From contig DATHBD010000051.1 in NCBI GenBank assembly GCA_035296325.1, forward strand, positions 62,001-126,000: a stretch of 64,000 nt of DNA, read 5' to 3'. How positions within the stretch are numbered: the stretch's first letter is position 1; each line of letters starts with the position of its first letter. The notes under the pieces were generated by a model. The model had not been told where the DNA came from, searched no databases, and saw nothing but the letters and a program-made list of their open reading frames with translations. Source of the stretch: DATHBD01 sp035296325. GTDB lineage: Bacteria > Actinomycetota > Actinomycetes > Mycobacteriales > Micromonosporaceae. A program made the translations under genes and the position numbers. Positions 53,365 through 61,798 of this stretch are shown in pieces.

Positions 53365-53778
53365 TCATCGCTGAGCTGCTATTCCTGATCGGCCGGCGTG
53401 CGCCCTCGTACGCCGGGAGTTCGGCGCGGCCGGTGCCACGTTGTCGATCAATGTGGCGGCCGCCACGCTGTCGTACACCGGGATGGCGGCCAGCATGTCG
53501 ACCACCGAAAGGACGTACCGCACCATCGGCGACGGTGCGGCCAGTCGGAGGTAGCCACCGGCGCGGGTGCACCGTCGATGGGTATCCACAAAGGCGGACA
53601 GACCGATGAAGTCGCAGTACGCCATCGCAGACAGGTCGATCACCACCCGCGTCGTCGCCCGGTCGATCATCTCGTTCAGCGCAGCGCTCAACTCACTGGC
53701 GGAGTCCATCCCCAGCTCGCCGCAGACTGTCACGACGACGACCGGGTCGAGCGGGTCGCCGGCGACTGAGACGTACAT
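53365..53778 (-). CDS. STAS-domain protein (anti-anti-sigma-like)
   Basis: A 137-residue protein with a STAS fold: VVVVTVCGELGMDSASEL, then VVIDLSAMAYCDFIGLSAF. In SpoIIAA/RsbV the equivalent loop is DSSG with the phosphorylated Ser; here it reads DFIG, so that Ser is absent. It follows the ABC exporter by 90 bases on the same strand. Either a constitutive binder or a divergent sensor. Confidence 0.8.
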   Translation of the reverse strand: MYVSVAGDPLDPVVVVTVCGELGMDSASELSAALNEMIDRATTRVVIDLSAMAYCDFIGLSAFVDTHRRCTRAGGYLRLAAPSPMVRYVLSVVDMLAAIPVYDSVAAATLIDNVAPAAPNSRRTRAHAGRSGIAAQR

Positions 53779-53868
53779 CGGCTCACCCCCGCGCGTACCC
53801 TAGCGGCGGTCCGGCAGGTCCAGTCGGACTGCTTGTCCGTGGGGTGACACTGTCGGGTACGAGCCGGC

Positions 53869-55656
53869 TCAGGTGTACTGGGCCGCCTGCAGCCCGTACA
53901 GCTCCGCGTACAGCCCGTCCGCCGCGACCAGGTCCTCGTGGCTGCCGGCCTCGGCGACCCGCCCTCCGGCGACGACGAGGATGACATCGGCCATCCGCAC
54001 CGTCGAGAACCGGTGCGACACCAGCAGGGTGATCGCGCCGGTACGGGCACCGGCCTGCCGGGCGTTGGCGGCGTACCGCTCGAACAGCTCGTGCTCCGCC
54101 TGCGCGTCCAGGGCCGACGTCGGCTCGTCCAGGACGACCAGCAGCGGCGTCTGCCGCATCATCGCCCGGCCCAGCGCCAGCTTCTGCCACTGACCGCCGG
54201 ACAACTCCGCGCCCTCGGCGAAGGACTGGCCGAGCTGCGTCTCCAGCCCGTCGTCCAGGCGGGCGATGACGTCGGCGGCGTGGGCACGCTCAAGTGCGCC
54301 GGTGACGGCACGGGTGGACTCGATCTGCCCCAGGTCTCCGACGCCGACGGTCTCCCGGGCCAGGAACTCGAACCGGGCGAAGTCCTGGAATCCGGCCGCG
54401 ATCCGCTCCCGCCAGCCGTCGAGCGGAAAGCGGCGGATGTTCACCCCATCGACCTCGGTCACGCCACTGGTCGCCTCGTAGAACCGGCACAGGAGCTTGA
54501 CCAGCGTCGTCTTCCCCGCCCCGTTCTCTCCGACGATCGCCACCGTCGACCCCGCGGGGAGCAGCAGGTCGACTCCACACAGGACGGGGTGGTCGGTGTC
54601 GGGGTAGGTGAACGTGACGTCGCGCAGCCGGATCCCGTGCACCAGCCGCTCCGGCAGCTCTGCGTCCGGCACCGGCGGCGCCTGGCGAGCCGTCAACTCC
54701 CTGATCCAGCGGAAGTTGTTCAGCGTCTCGGTAAGCCGCTGCAGCTCCTGCAGCAACGTCACGGCCGCGCTGACCTGGTGGTTGACCTGGGCGGCCAGCG
54801 TGATGGCCAGCACGACGTCGCCGACGGTGCGCTGCCCGGACACGGCGTCGTACACCACGAGCAGGGTGGCACCCACGTACGCGACGGCGAAAACCAGCTG
54901 CCCGGTGATCCGCCAGGCGGCGGCGCGCAGTTCGCCGCGCCAGAGGATGCCGGTACTGCGTAGCCACAGCGTCTCGTGCCGACCCCGCAGATCGGCCTGC
55001 ACCCGGCAGACCCGCAGTTCCTTCGCCGCGCCGGCGTCGGTGGCCAGGCTGAACAGGTGCCGGGCGATCCGGGCAGGCTCGGCCGCCGACTCCCGCACCC
55101 GGCCCATCAGGATCTCCGCGCGCCGCCCACACAGCATCGGCGGCACGGCCGCCAGCGGGAGCAGCAGGAGCCACGGGTTGAGCAGGCCGAGCAGGACCGC
55201 CGTGATCGCGAATCCGATGCCCAGGCTGATCGTGCCCAGCAGCGCCTGCATGCTGACCCAGCTCATCCGGTCCGTCTCCTGCCGGAGCACCTGGAGCTTG
55301 TCGGCGAATTCCGGCCGCTCGTGGTGCTCCAACCCGGCCGATCCGTTCGCCAGGTCGATCAACTCCCGGTCGTAGCGCAGGAAGTTCTCCTCGCCCAACT
55401 CGAAGTACGCGACGTGAGCGAAGTGCCCTGCGGTCAGCGCCGCCATCACGGCCAGGGCCACCGCCCCGGCGGCCAGCGTGGCCCGGCCGATGTCACGAGC
55501 GAGTGCGGCGTCGATCAGCGCGCCGAGCGCCGGCGCGGCCAGCGGCAGCGCCGCGGATTGGGCGACCATCAGGACGAACGCGAGCGCGAGCTTGCCGGGA
55601 TTCGTCCGCCAGGAGACCCGCAGCAGGTCGACGCAGGAACGGATGGTGTCGATCAC
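53869..55656 (-). CDS. ABC exporter half-transporter 2
   Basis: A 595-residue fusion of a six-segment membrane domain and an ATPase. Walker A GENGAGKTTLVK, signature LSGGQWQKLALGRAMM and Walker B LLVVLDEPTSALD are intact. GGAGGAG precedes the GTG at 55656, whose bases overlap the stop of the upstream exporter (GTGA). Probably forms a heterodimer with it. Substrate may be a peptide, lipid or drug. Confidence 0.9.
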   Translation of the reverse strand: MIDTIRSCVDLLRVSWRTNPGKLALAFVLMVAQSAALPLAAPALGALIDAALARDIGRATLAAGAVALAVMAALTAGHFAHVAYFELGEENFLRYDRELIDLANGSAGLEHHERPEFADKLQVLRQETDRMSWVSMQALLGTISLGIGFAITAVLLGLLNPWLLLLPLAAVPPMLCGRRAEILMGRVRESAAEPARIARHLFSLATDAGAAKELRVCRVQADLRGRHETLWLRSTGILWRGELRAAAWRITGQLVFAVAYVGATLLVVYDAVSGQRTVGDVVLAITLAAQVNHQVSAAVTLLQELQRLTETLNNFRWIRELTARQAPPVPDAELPERLVHGIRLRDVTFTYPDTDHPVLCGVDLLLPAGSTVAIVGENGAGKTTLVKLLCRFYEATSGVTEVDGVNIRRFPLDGWRERIAAGFQDFARFEFLARETVGVGDLGQIESTRAVTGALERAHAADVIARLDDGLETQLGQSFAEGAELSGGQWQKLALGRAMMRQTPLLVVLDEPTSALDAQAEHELFERYAANARQAGARTGAITLLVSHRFSTVRMADVILVVAGGRVAEAGSHEDLVAADGLYAELYGLQAAQYT

Positions 55657-57608
55657 CGCACTCCTCCTCCCCCGATGTGCTCCTCGGCGCCCAGACCGGC
55701 GGCGAACCGCTCCGCCTGCAGCCGGAAGAGCCGGGCGTAGTGACCGTCGACGGTCATCAGCTCGTCGTGGGTTCCTTCCTCCACGGCGCGACCGCCATCG
55801 ATGACCACGATTCGATCGGCGCGACGCACGCTGGAGAAGCGGTGCGAGATGAGCAGCGATGTCACCCCACGGGTCAGGTCGACGAAGTGATCGAAGAACT
55901 CCGCCTCGGCCCGGACATCGAGCGCGGCGGTTGGCTCGTCCAGCACGAGCACCTTCGCACCGGCCTGCAGGGCGTACAGCGACCGGGCGATCGCCACCCG
56001 CTGCCACTGGCCGCCGGAGAGGTCGGCGCCCCCGGCGTAGGCCCGGGAGAGCGGCGAACTCAATCCGCGGGGCAACGCGTCGAGGACGTCCAGGATCCCG
56101 GCGAGCTCGGCGGCCCGGCGCAACGCCGCCTCATCCGGCGGGGCCTGCACCGCGCCGAGGGCGATGTTGTCCGCCGCGGGTAGCTCGTACCGGATGAAGT
56201 CCTGGAAGATCACGCTGACCTGGCGACGCCAGGCGTCGACATCGATCGCCCGGATGTCGACACCATCCACGGTGATCGACCCGCCGGTGGGCTCGTACAG
56301 CCGGGTGAGCAGCTTCACCAGCGTGGTCTTTCCGGCACCGTTGACTCCCACCACCGCCGTGCACCGCCCGGCGGGCAGGCGCAGGTCCAGCCCGTCGAGG
56401 ACGGCCCGGCTGCTGCCGGGATAGGCGAAGCTGAGGCTGTCCAGGCGTACCTCGCGCGTCGGCATTCCGGTCGGGTCGACCATTGCAGCGCCGTCGCGGT
56501 GGGCGCTGGGGACCGCGGCGTCGCGGGCGTCGACGAGCGCTTCGAACCGCGACAGCGCCATCGCGGTGCGGACGCCGAAGGTGGTCTGCAGGTCCGCCTC
56601 CGCGTAGTGATTGCCCAGCATCAACGCGGCGGTCACCGCCTGCAGACCCAGCGCCAGGGAGGTGAGCGACGTCGCTCCGCCGGCCGCGGATCGGGCCAGC
56701 ATCACCAACACGACGGTGGAGACGACCTGGCCGACCGTGGTGTAGACCAGGTACGGGTAGAGGTAGATCCGGCGGCGGGCGTGCCAGATGACCGCCAGCC
56801 AGCTGTGGTAGGCGGCCTGATAGCGCTCGGAGACCCAACCGTTCAGCCCGAAGATCCGCACCTCCTTTGCCGCCGGCGCGCCGATGCCGATGCCGCGCAG
56901 GTACTCGCCGTGCCGGATCTTCGGCATCACCTGCCGCCAGACCCGGGAGTACCTGCGGTGCCCGCCCTGCTGGCCGTACCGGAACAGCATCACCATTCCC
57001 AGCAGCACGGCCGCCGCCAGCCAGGAGTACACCACTCCCACGATGGTGAGGAATCCGGCCAACCGCAGGTAGCGCGACAGCAGGGCGAGCATGCCGGCGC
57101 AGGCGGTGCCCGGCGTCTGATGCCCGGTGTGCAACCATCGGGTCGCCTCCGCCAGCGCGTTGAGGACATCCTGGTCCTCCAACGGCCCGATCCCGGTGCT
57201 CCGCAACGAGGCATCGAGCAGGCGGCCGTGCACCCAACCGTCGACGCGTCGGCGCAGCAACTCGCCCAGGGTGCCCTGCAGCGGCGTCAGAATCTGCTGA
57301 CCGACGAACGCGCCGGCCGCGGCGAGAAAGCTCAGCACCAGGTCGTCCCAGGCCGCTGAGGACACGCCGCCGGCCACGGCTGCGGGCACCCGGCCGATGA
57401 GCACGCTGCTCGCGACCACGAACGCCACCGGCAGCACACCGAGGGCCGCATTGACCGCGACCAACCCGGACACCAGCCCCGGCCCGCCGTGGCGGAGATT
57501 GCGTAGGATCACGCCCCGCGGGAGCACGGCCTCGCCCCACCAATGGCGGGCGAGGGCCGACCATCGCGCCCTCCACGACGGAACGGGAGGTGCGGTGTCG
57601 GCTGTCAC
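55653..57608 (-). CDS. ABC exporter half-transporter 1
   Basis: A 651-residue exporter half: membrane domain then ATPase with Walker A GVNGAGKTTLVK, signature LSGGQWQRVAIARSLY and Walker B VLVLDEPTAALD. The GTG at 57608 (VTADTAPPVPSW) fits the family N-terminus better than a start at 57683, although the ribosome site is weak. First gene of a leftward run with half-transporter 2, STAS and the methyltransferase. Confidence 0.88.
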   Translation of the reverse strand: MTADTAPPVPSWRARWSALARHWWGEAVLPRGVILRNLRHGGPGLVSGLVAVNAALGVLPVAFVVASSVLIGRVPAAVAGGVSSAAWDDLVLSFLAAAGAFVGQQILTPLQGTLGELLRRRVDGWVHGRLLDASLRSTGIGPLEDQDVLNALAEATRWLHTGHQTPGTACAGMLALLSRYLRLAGFLTIVGVVYSWLAAAVLLGMVMLFRYGQQGGHRRYSRVWRQVMPKIRHGEYLRGIGIGAPAAKEVRIFGLNGWVSERYQAAYHSWLAVIWHARRRIYLYPYLVYTTVGQVVSTVVLVMLARSAAGGATSLTSLALGLQAVTAALMLGNHYAEADLQTTFGVRTAMALSRFEALVDARDAAVPSAHRDGAAMVDPTGMPTREVRLDSLSFAYPGSSRAVLDGLDLRLPAGRCTAVVGVNGAGKTTLVKLLTRLYEPTGGSITVDGVDIRAIDVDAWRRQVSVIFQDFIRYELPAADNIALGAVQAPPDEAALRRAAELAGILDVLDALPRGLSSPLSRAYAGGADLSGGQWQRVAIARSLYALQAGAKVLVLDEPTAALDVRAEAEFFDHFVDLTRGVTSLLISHRFSSVRRADRIVVIDGGRAVEEGTHDELMTVDGHYARLFRLQAERFAAGLGAEEHIGGGGVR

Positions 57609-57709
57609 GGTCCCCGACGATAACTGCCGCGCCTGGTCATCGCATCCAGAATTCCGCCGCTCGGTTGCGGCCGCGGAGGCCAACCGGCGATCGATATACG
57701 TTCAGCGGT

Positions 57710-57898
57710 CAACAGCGTTGGATCACCAGGTGAAGCACTGGTTCGGGATGCTCACCGACCAGAATCCGCTCAGGCACCCGCGGAAGCGTCCAAGTACTGG
57801 AAGCCGACATCCGGTCCTGGATCGCCGGCTGGAAGAGCAACCCGCGACCATTCATCTGGACCCGGAACGCCGAAGCGACCCTCGAATCACCCGCCTGA
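57710..57898 (+). pseudogene. IS630-family transposase C-terminal remnant
   Basis: One frame reads ALDHQVKHWFGMLTDQN and, after a frameshift, another reads VQVLEADIRSWIAGWKSN and PRPFIWTRNAEATLES, matching the C-terminal end of IS630 transposases. No inverted repeats and no catalytic core remain. The rest of the 57609-57978 spacer shows nothing. Confidence 0.75.
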
Positions 57899-57978
57899 CC
57901 CGGTAGGCGATTCCGGGCGCAGGACACTAGCAGCCGACGGCACCTGATCGCGACAGTGACGTCGGTCGATGATCGCGG

Positions 57979-58422
57979 TCAGTCTTCCGGGATCCAGCAG
58001 ATGACGCTGTGCTGAGCGGCGACGGCGCGGCGCCAGTCGCACACCGCGACACGTCCCCGCGCCACTTCGACCCGACCGTCGTAGATCGAGGCCTCCACCA
58101 CGGCGTCGTAGTCATGCCAGTCCGGCTGCCCGCCGCAGTCCGCGCATGTATTCGGATTGAAACTCGCGCCCCGCGCGCCGAACGGCCTCGGTAGCAACCG
58201 TCGAGCCACGATGTCCTGACCAACAGCCCGCAGAATGCCGTCGGCGAGCGCGACAGCGCCCTCCTGATCAACCTTGACGAACTCGCCCACAGCTGGCCGG
58301 TTCGCGGGCAAGAGAGCCAAGACCCATAACATTTGGTGCGCGCAGTGTGGGCATGGCGCCACCCTTCCCAACACGCGCAGCAGCAGTGTTCTGGTCGTCC
58401 GTTGCGTCTGCCGGATCGACAT
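57979..58422 (-). CDS. Uncharacterised protein with two CxxC pairs
   Basis: About 147 residues from MSIRQTQ; the start is uncertain (58428 is also possible, longer starts look non-coding). CPHC near residue 25 and CADC about 75 residues later suggest a zinc-binding knuckle. The C-terminus (VAVCDWRRAVAAQHS, then ICWIPED) is compact. Not recognised. Confidence 0.5.
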   Translation of the reverse strand: MSIRQTQRTTRTLLLRVLGRVAPCPHCAHQMLWVLALLPANRPAVGEFVKVDQEGAVALADGILRAVGQDIVARRLLPRPFGARGASFNPNTCADCGGQPDWHDYDAVVEASIYDGRVEVARGRVAVCDWRRAVAAQHSVICWIPED

Positions 58423-58478
58423 GACCATATGGTGCCAGGTCCGTACGACGGATGGACTCCCCGTTTCGGCGCGATGGG

Positions 58479-58781
58479 TCAGCCGGCTTCGTCTGGCGGC
58501 GGGCTGGGTGCGGTAGGTCCGTCGCCTGGTTCCGCGTGCCGGGCGCGGCCGCGGATGCGGCTCCACTGGTCGTCGGGCGACGGCATGGGCACCATGCGCT
58601 CCTCGTGTGTCTGGACGTCCAGACGGGCCCGATGTGCTCCGGGGTTGTAGATCTCGTCAATCGGACCCATGATGCCGCCGCCGGTGCCGCTTCGGCGGAT
58701 CCGGGCTCCCAGCCATGCGAGCGCTCCCAGGATGGCGGCGAAGCCGCCAGCGACAGCAAGAGACGCCAGGAGGGTCTCCAT
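58479..58781 (-). CDS. DUF6191-like small membrane protein
   Basis: A 100-residue protein: one N-terminal membrane segment (LLASLAVAGGFAAILGALAW), then GPIDEIYNPGAHRARLDV and a Pro/Asp-rich tail. This pattern is common in actinobacterial DUF6191-type proteins. Function unknown. Confidence 0.65.
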   Translation of the reverse strand: METLLASLAVAGGFAAILGALAWLGARIRRSGTGGGIMGPIDEIYNPGAHRARLDVQTHEERMVPMPSPDDQWSRIRGRARHAEPGDGPTAPSPPPDEAG

Positions 58782-58887
58782 TGGGCGAGCCTACCCCCGC
58801 GATCGAATCGGGCAGGCGGCGTCGGTGGTGCCGACAATGCACCGCGAGAAGGGCCGCATAGCAGATCGAGCGTCGACCGGACGGCTT

Positions 58888-58914
58888 GTCCACAACCACA
58901 CGGCTGTCCACAAC
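58888..58914 (+). promoter_or_regulatory. Two DnaA-box-like GTCCACAAC motifs before comM
   Basis: GTCCACAAC at 58888 (preceded by TT, so TTGTCCACA exactly fits the Streptomyces DnaA box) and at 58906, 9 bases apart. The second ends 52 bases before the small ATG at 58967, almost the same layout as upstream of yraN. Confidence 0.55.
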
Positions 58915-58966
58915 TCGATCTTCATCGCCTTGTGGCACCGCGGCATCCGGCGCCATCGTCGCTGCC

Positions 58967-59035
58967 ATGAGCCGACACGGACCGACCGAGACCACCTTCC
59001 GCCGCCTGGCCCACCGCGACCCGAGCGGGCGCTGA
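58967..59035 (+). CDS. Small ORF (22 residues) coupled to comM
   Basis: Encodes MSRHGPTETTFRRLAHRDPS plus two residues; its TGA shares a base with the comM ATG (TGATG). Its position relative to the DnaA-box-like pair equals that of the yraN start. Either a leader peptide or the degenerate start of a lost yraN-like copy. Confidence 0.35.
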   Translation: MSRHGPTETTFRRLAHRDPSGR

Positions 59036-60552
59036 TGGGCTACGCGAAGGTGCGTTCCGTGGCGTTGCTCGGCATGGCCGGCCAGGTGGTCACGGTGGAG
59101 GCGGACGTCACCGCCGGGCTGCCCAGTCTGGTGGTGTCCGGCCTGCCCGACACCGCCCTCTCCGAGTCCCGCGACCGGGTCCGGGCCGCCGTGCTCAACT
59201 CCGGCGAACGCTGGCCCCAGCAGCGGCTGACCGTCAACCTGCTCCCGGCCCACCTGCCCAAACACGGGTCCGGCTTCGACCTGGCGGTCGCCGTGACGCT
59301 GCTCGCTGCCTCCGGCGCACTGCCGAGCCGCTTCCTCGAGTCGGCGGCCATCTTCGGCGAGCTCGGGCTGGACGGCACCGTACGCCCGATCCGGGGCATG
59401 CTCCCCGCCGTGATCGCCGCGGCGAGGAGCGGGATCCGGCACGTCATCGTCCCGGTCGACAACGCCGGCGAGGCCAGCCTCGTGCCCGACGTCACGGTCC
59501 GGGCCACCGACTCCCTCGGCCGCCTCATTGCGTTCGCCCGGGGCGCGGGGTCGCTGCTGGAGCCGCCGGCGGCGGGGCCGGCGCCGGCGTTCGCGGGGCC
59601 GGACCTGACCGATGTCCTGGGCCAGGACCGGGGCCGGCGGGCCATCGAGCTGGCTGCCGCCGGCGGTCACCATCTGGCCCTGTTCGGGCCTCCCGGCGCG
59701 GGTAAGACGATGTTGGCGCAGCGGCTGCCCGGCATCCTGCCGCCGCTTGACGACGCGGCCGCGCTGGAGGTCACCGCCGTGCACTCGATCGCCGGTGCCC
59801 TGCCCGCCGACGGCGTACTCGTGCGGCGACCGCCCTATCAGGCGCCGCACCACACCGCCACGGAAGCGGCACTGGTCGGCGGCGGCAGCGGACTCGCCCG
59901 GCCGGGAGCCATCTCGCTGGCCCACCACGGGGTGCTGTTCCTGGACGAGGCGCCCGAGTTCAGGTCCTCCGCGCTCGACGCACTCCGCCAGCCGATCGAG
60001 GACGGCGAGGTCCGGCTGCGCCGGGCCCACGGCGAGACGGTGTACCCGTCGCGCACCCAGGTCGTACTGGCCGCGAACCCGTGTCCGTGCGCCAACGCGG
60101 CCGGCGACCGGTACTGCGAGTGCAGCGCGCTGGTGCGCCGGCGCTACCTCGGCCGGATCTCCGGTCCACTGCTGGACCGGGTGGATCTCCAGGTCACGCT
60201 GCAGCCGGTGTCGGCCGCCGCCCTGCTGGGCGACGCAGGATTCGCCGAACCGTCCACAGTGGTCGCGGCACGGGTCGCCGAGGCGAGGGCCGCCGCCGCG
60301 CAGCGCTGGGCGGGGCACGGACGCTGCAACGCGAGCGTGCCGTCGACGGTGCTGCGAGGTCGTGGGCACCGCCTGCCGCGGACGGTCCTCGCCGCTGCCG
60401 CGAAGGCGGTGGACCAGGGGCGGTTGTCGGCTCGCGGGTACGACCGCGTGATGCGGATCGCGTGGACCGTCGCCGACCTGGACGGCCGGGCCCGCCCGGA
60501 CGCCGGCGATGTCGCCGAGGCGTTGGAGCTGCGCACCCGGGGTGCAACGTGA
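59035..60552 (+). CDS. comM: ComM/YifB family Mg-chelatase-like ATPase
   Basis: A 505-residue AAA+ protein implicated in branch migration during natural transformation and DNA uptake in other bacteria. An N-terminal Lon-like domain (GYAKVRSVALLGMAG, GFDLAVAVTLLAASG) precedes the ATPase with Walker A GPPGAGKTMLA and Walker B LFLDEAPEF; four Cys (CPCANAAGDRYCEC) bind zinc. Overlaps dprA by four bases (GTGA). Confidence 0.94.
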   Translation: MGYAKVRSVALLGMAGQVVTVEADVTAGLPSLVVSGLPDTALSESRDRVRAAVLNSGERWPQQRLTVNLLPAHLPKHGSGFDLAVAVTLLAASGALPSRFLESAAIFGELGLDGTVRPIRGMLPAVIAAARSGIRHVIVPVDNAGEASLVPDVTVRATDSLGRLIAFARGAGSLLEPPAAGPAPAFAGPDLTDVLGQDRGRRAIELAAAGGHHLALFGPPGAGKTMLAQRLPGILPPLDDAAALEVTAVHSIAGALPADGVLVRRPPYQAPHHTATEAALVGGGSGLARPGAISLAHHGVLFLDEAPEFRSSALDALRQPIEDGEVRLRRAHGETVYPSRTQVVLAANPCPCANAAGDRYCECSALVRRRYLGRISGPLLDRVDLQVTLQPVSAAALLGDAGFAEPSTVVAARVAEARAAAAQRWAGHGRCNASVPSTVLRGRGHRLPRTVLAAAAKAVDQGRLSARGYDRVMRIAWTVADLDGRARPDAGDVAEALELRTRGAT

Positions 60553-61748
60553 TCGCCGACGGTGACCGCCTCGCCCGCATCGCGCTTGGCCACCTGGTCG
60601 AGCCCGGCTCGCGGGAACTCGGTGCGCTGGTCCGCGGCATCGGCGCCGCCGCGGCGCTGGCCAGGTTGCTCGACGGCGGGGTGAGCGAGCGCTTGGCCGG
60701 GGCGGTGGCCACCCGGCTGGCCGCCGGACGGGTGCAGGTAGCGGCCGGCGCCGCACTTGCCACGAAGCTTCAGTCGGCCGCCGGGCTCGCGGAGGCCGCG
60801 CTGCGCCAGGCGGACCGGCTGGGCGCGCGCATCCTCACGCCCGGCGACGCCGACTGGCCCGCACAGCTGAGCCACCTGGCCAGGATCAGCCGGGAAGGCA
60901 ACGGGCCGGTCGACCGGGACACCGACCCGCCGCTCATCCTCTGGGCCCGTGGGCCGGCCCGCCTGGACGAGGCACTCGACCGCTCGGTCGCCATCGTCGG
61001 CGCCCGCGCCGCGACGGGGTACGGCCATCACGTGGCGACCGATCTCGCCTACGGTCTGGCGGAGCGCGGCTGGACCGTCGTCTCCGGTGGCGCGTTCGGC
61101 ATCGATGCGGCCGCGCACCGGGCCGCGTTGCACGCCGGCGGCGGCACCGCGGCGGTGCTCGCATGCGGCATCGACCGGCCGTACCCCCTCGCGCACACCA
61201 GCCTGTTCGAACGGATCGCCGAGGACGGGCTGCTGCTGAGCGAGTGGCCCCCGGAGGCGGCGCCCCACCGGCAGCGGTTCCTGACCCGCAACCGGGTCAT
61301 CGCCGCACTGACCCGCGGCACCGTCGTGGTGGAGGCGGCCGCCCGCAGCGGCGCCCGCCAGACGCTGGGCCGGGCCCGCCGGCTCGGGCGTCCGGCCATG
61401 GTGGTGCCCGGGCCGGTGACGTCGGCGCTGTCCGCCGGCTGCCACGCCGAGCTGCGCGACTTCGAATGCCGCGTGGTCACCAGCGTGGCGGAGGTGATCG
61501 AGGAGGTCGGCCGGATCGGTGAGCTGGCACCGACGTCGCGGGGGCCGGACCGCCCGCACGACGCGTTGGATCCGCTTGCGGCCCGCGTGCTGGACGCGGT
61601 TCTCCCCCGCCGCGTCCGCACCGCAGAGGAGATCGCCGTGGCCGCGGGCGTCAGCGGGCGGGACGCCCGGCGGACGCTGCCAATGCTCGAGTCGGTCGGG
61701 TTCGTCGTCGCACACGGGGACGGGTACCGGCTGGGGCGACCACGCTGA
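60549..61748 (+). CDS. dprA: DNA processing protein A
   Basis: A 399-residue Rossmann-fold protein that loads RecA on incoming single-stranded DNA. SGGAFGIDAAAHRAAL and NRVIAALTRGTVVVEA are the DprA signatures; a C-terminal winged-helix-like region (VRTAEEIAVAAGVSGRDA) follows. The GTG at 60549 overlaps the comM stop. Confidence 0.95.
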   Translation: MIADGDRLARIALGHLVEPGSRELGALVRGIGAAAALARLLDGGVSERLAGAVATRLAAGRVQVAAGAALATKLQSAAGLAEAALRQADRLGARILTPGDADWPAQLSHLARISREGNGPVDRDTDPPLILWARGPARLDEALDRSVAIVGARAATGYGHHVATDLAYGLAERGWTVVSGGAFGIDAAAHRAALHAGGGTAAVLACGIDRPYPLAHTSLFERIAEDGLLLSEWPPEAAPHRQRFLTRNRVIAALTRGTVVVEAAARSGARQTLGRARRLGRPAMVVPGPVTSALSAGCHAELRDFECRVVTSVAEVIEEVGRIGELAPTSRGPDRPHDALDPLAARVLDAVLPRRVRTAEEIAVAAGVSGRDARRTLPMLESVGFVVAHGDGYRLGRPR

Positions 61749-61798
61749 CCGGCCGGGGAGCCCCATCGCTGGAGCGCCCCGGGCCGGGACCGGCTGCG

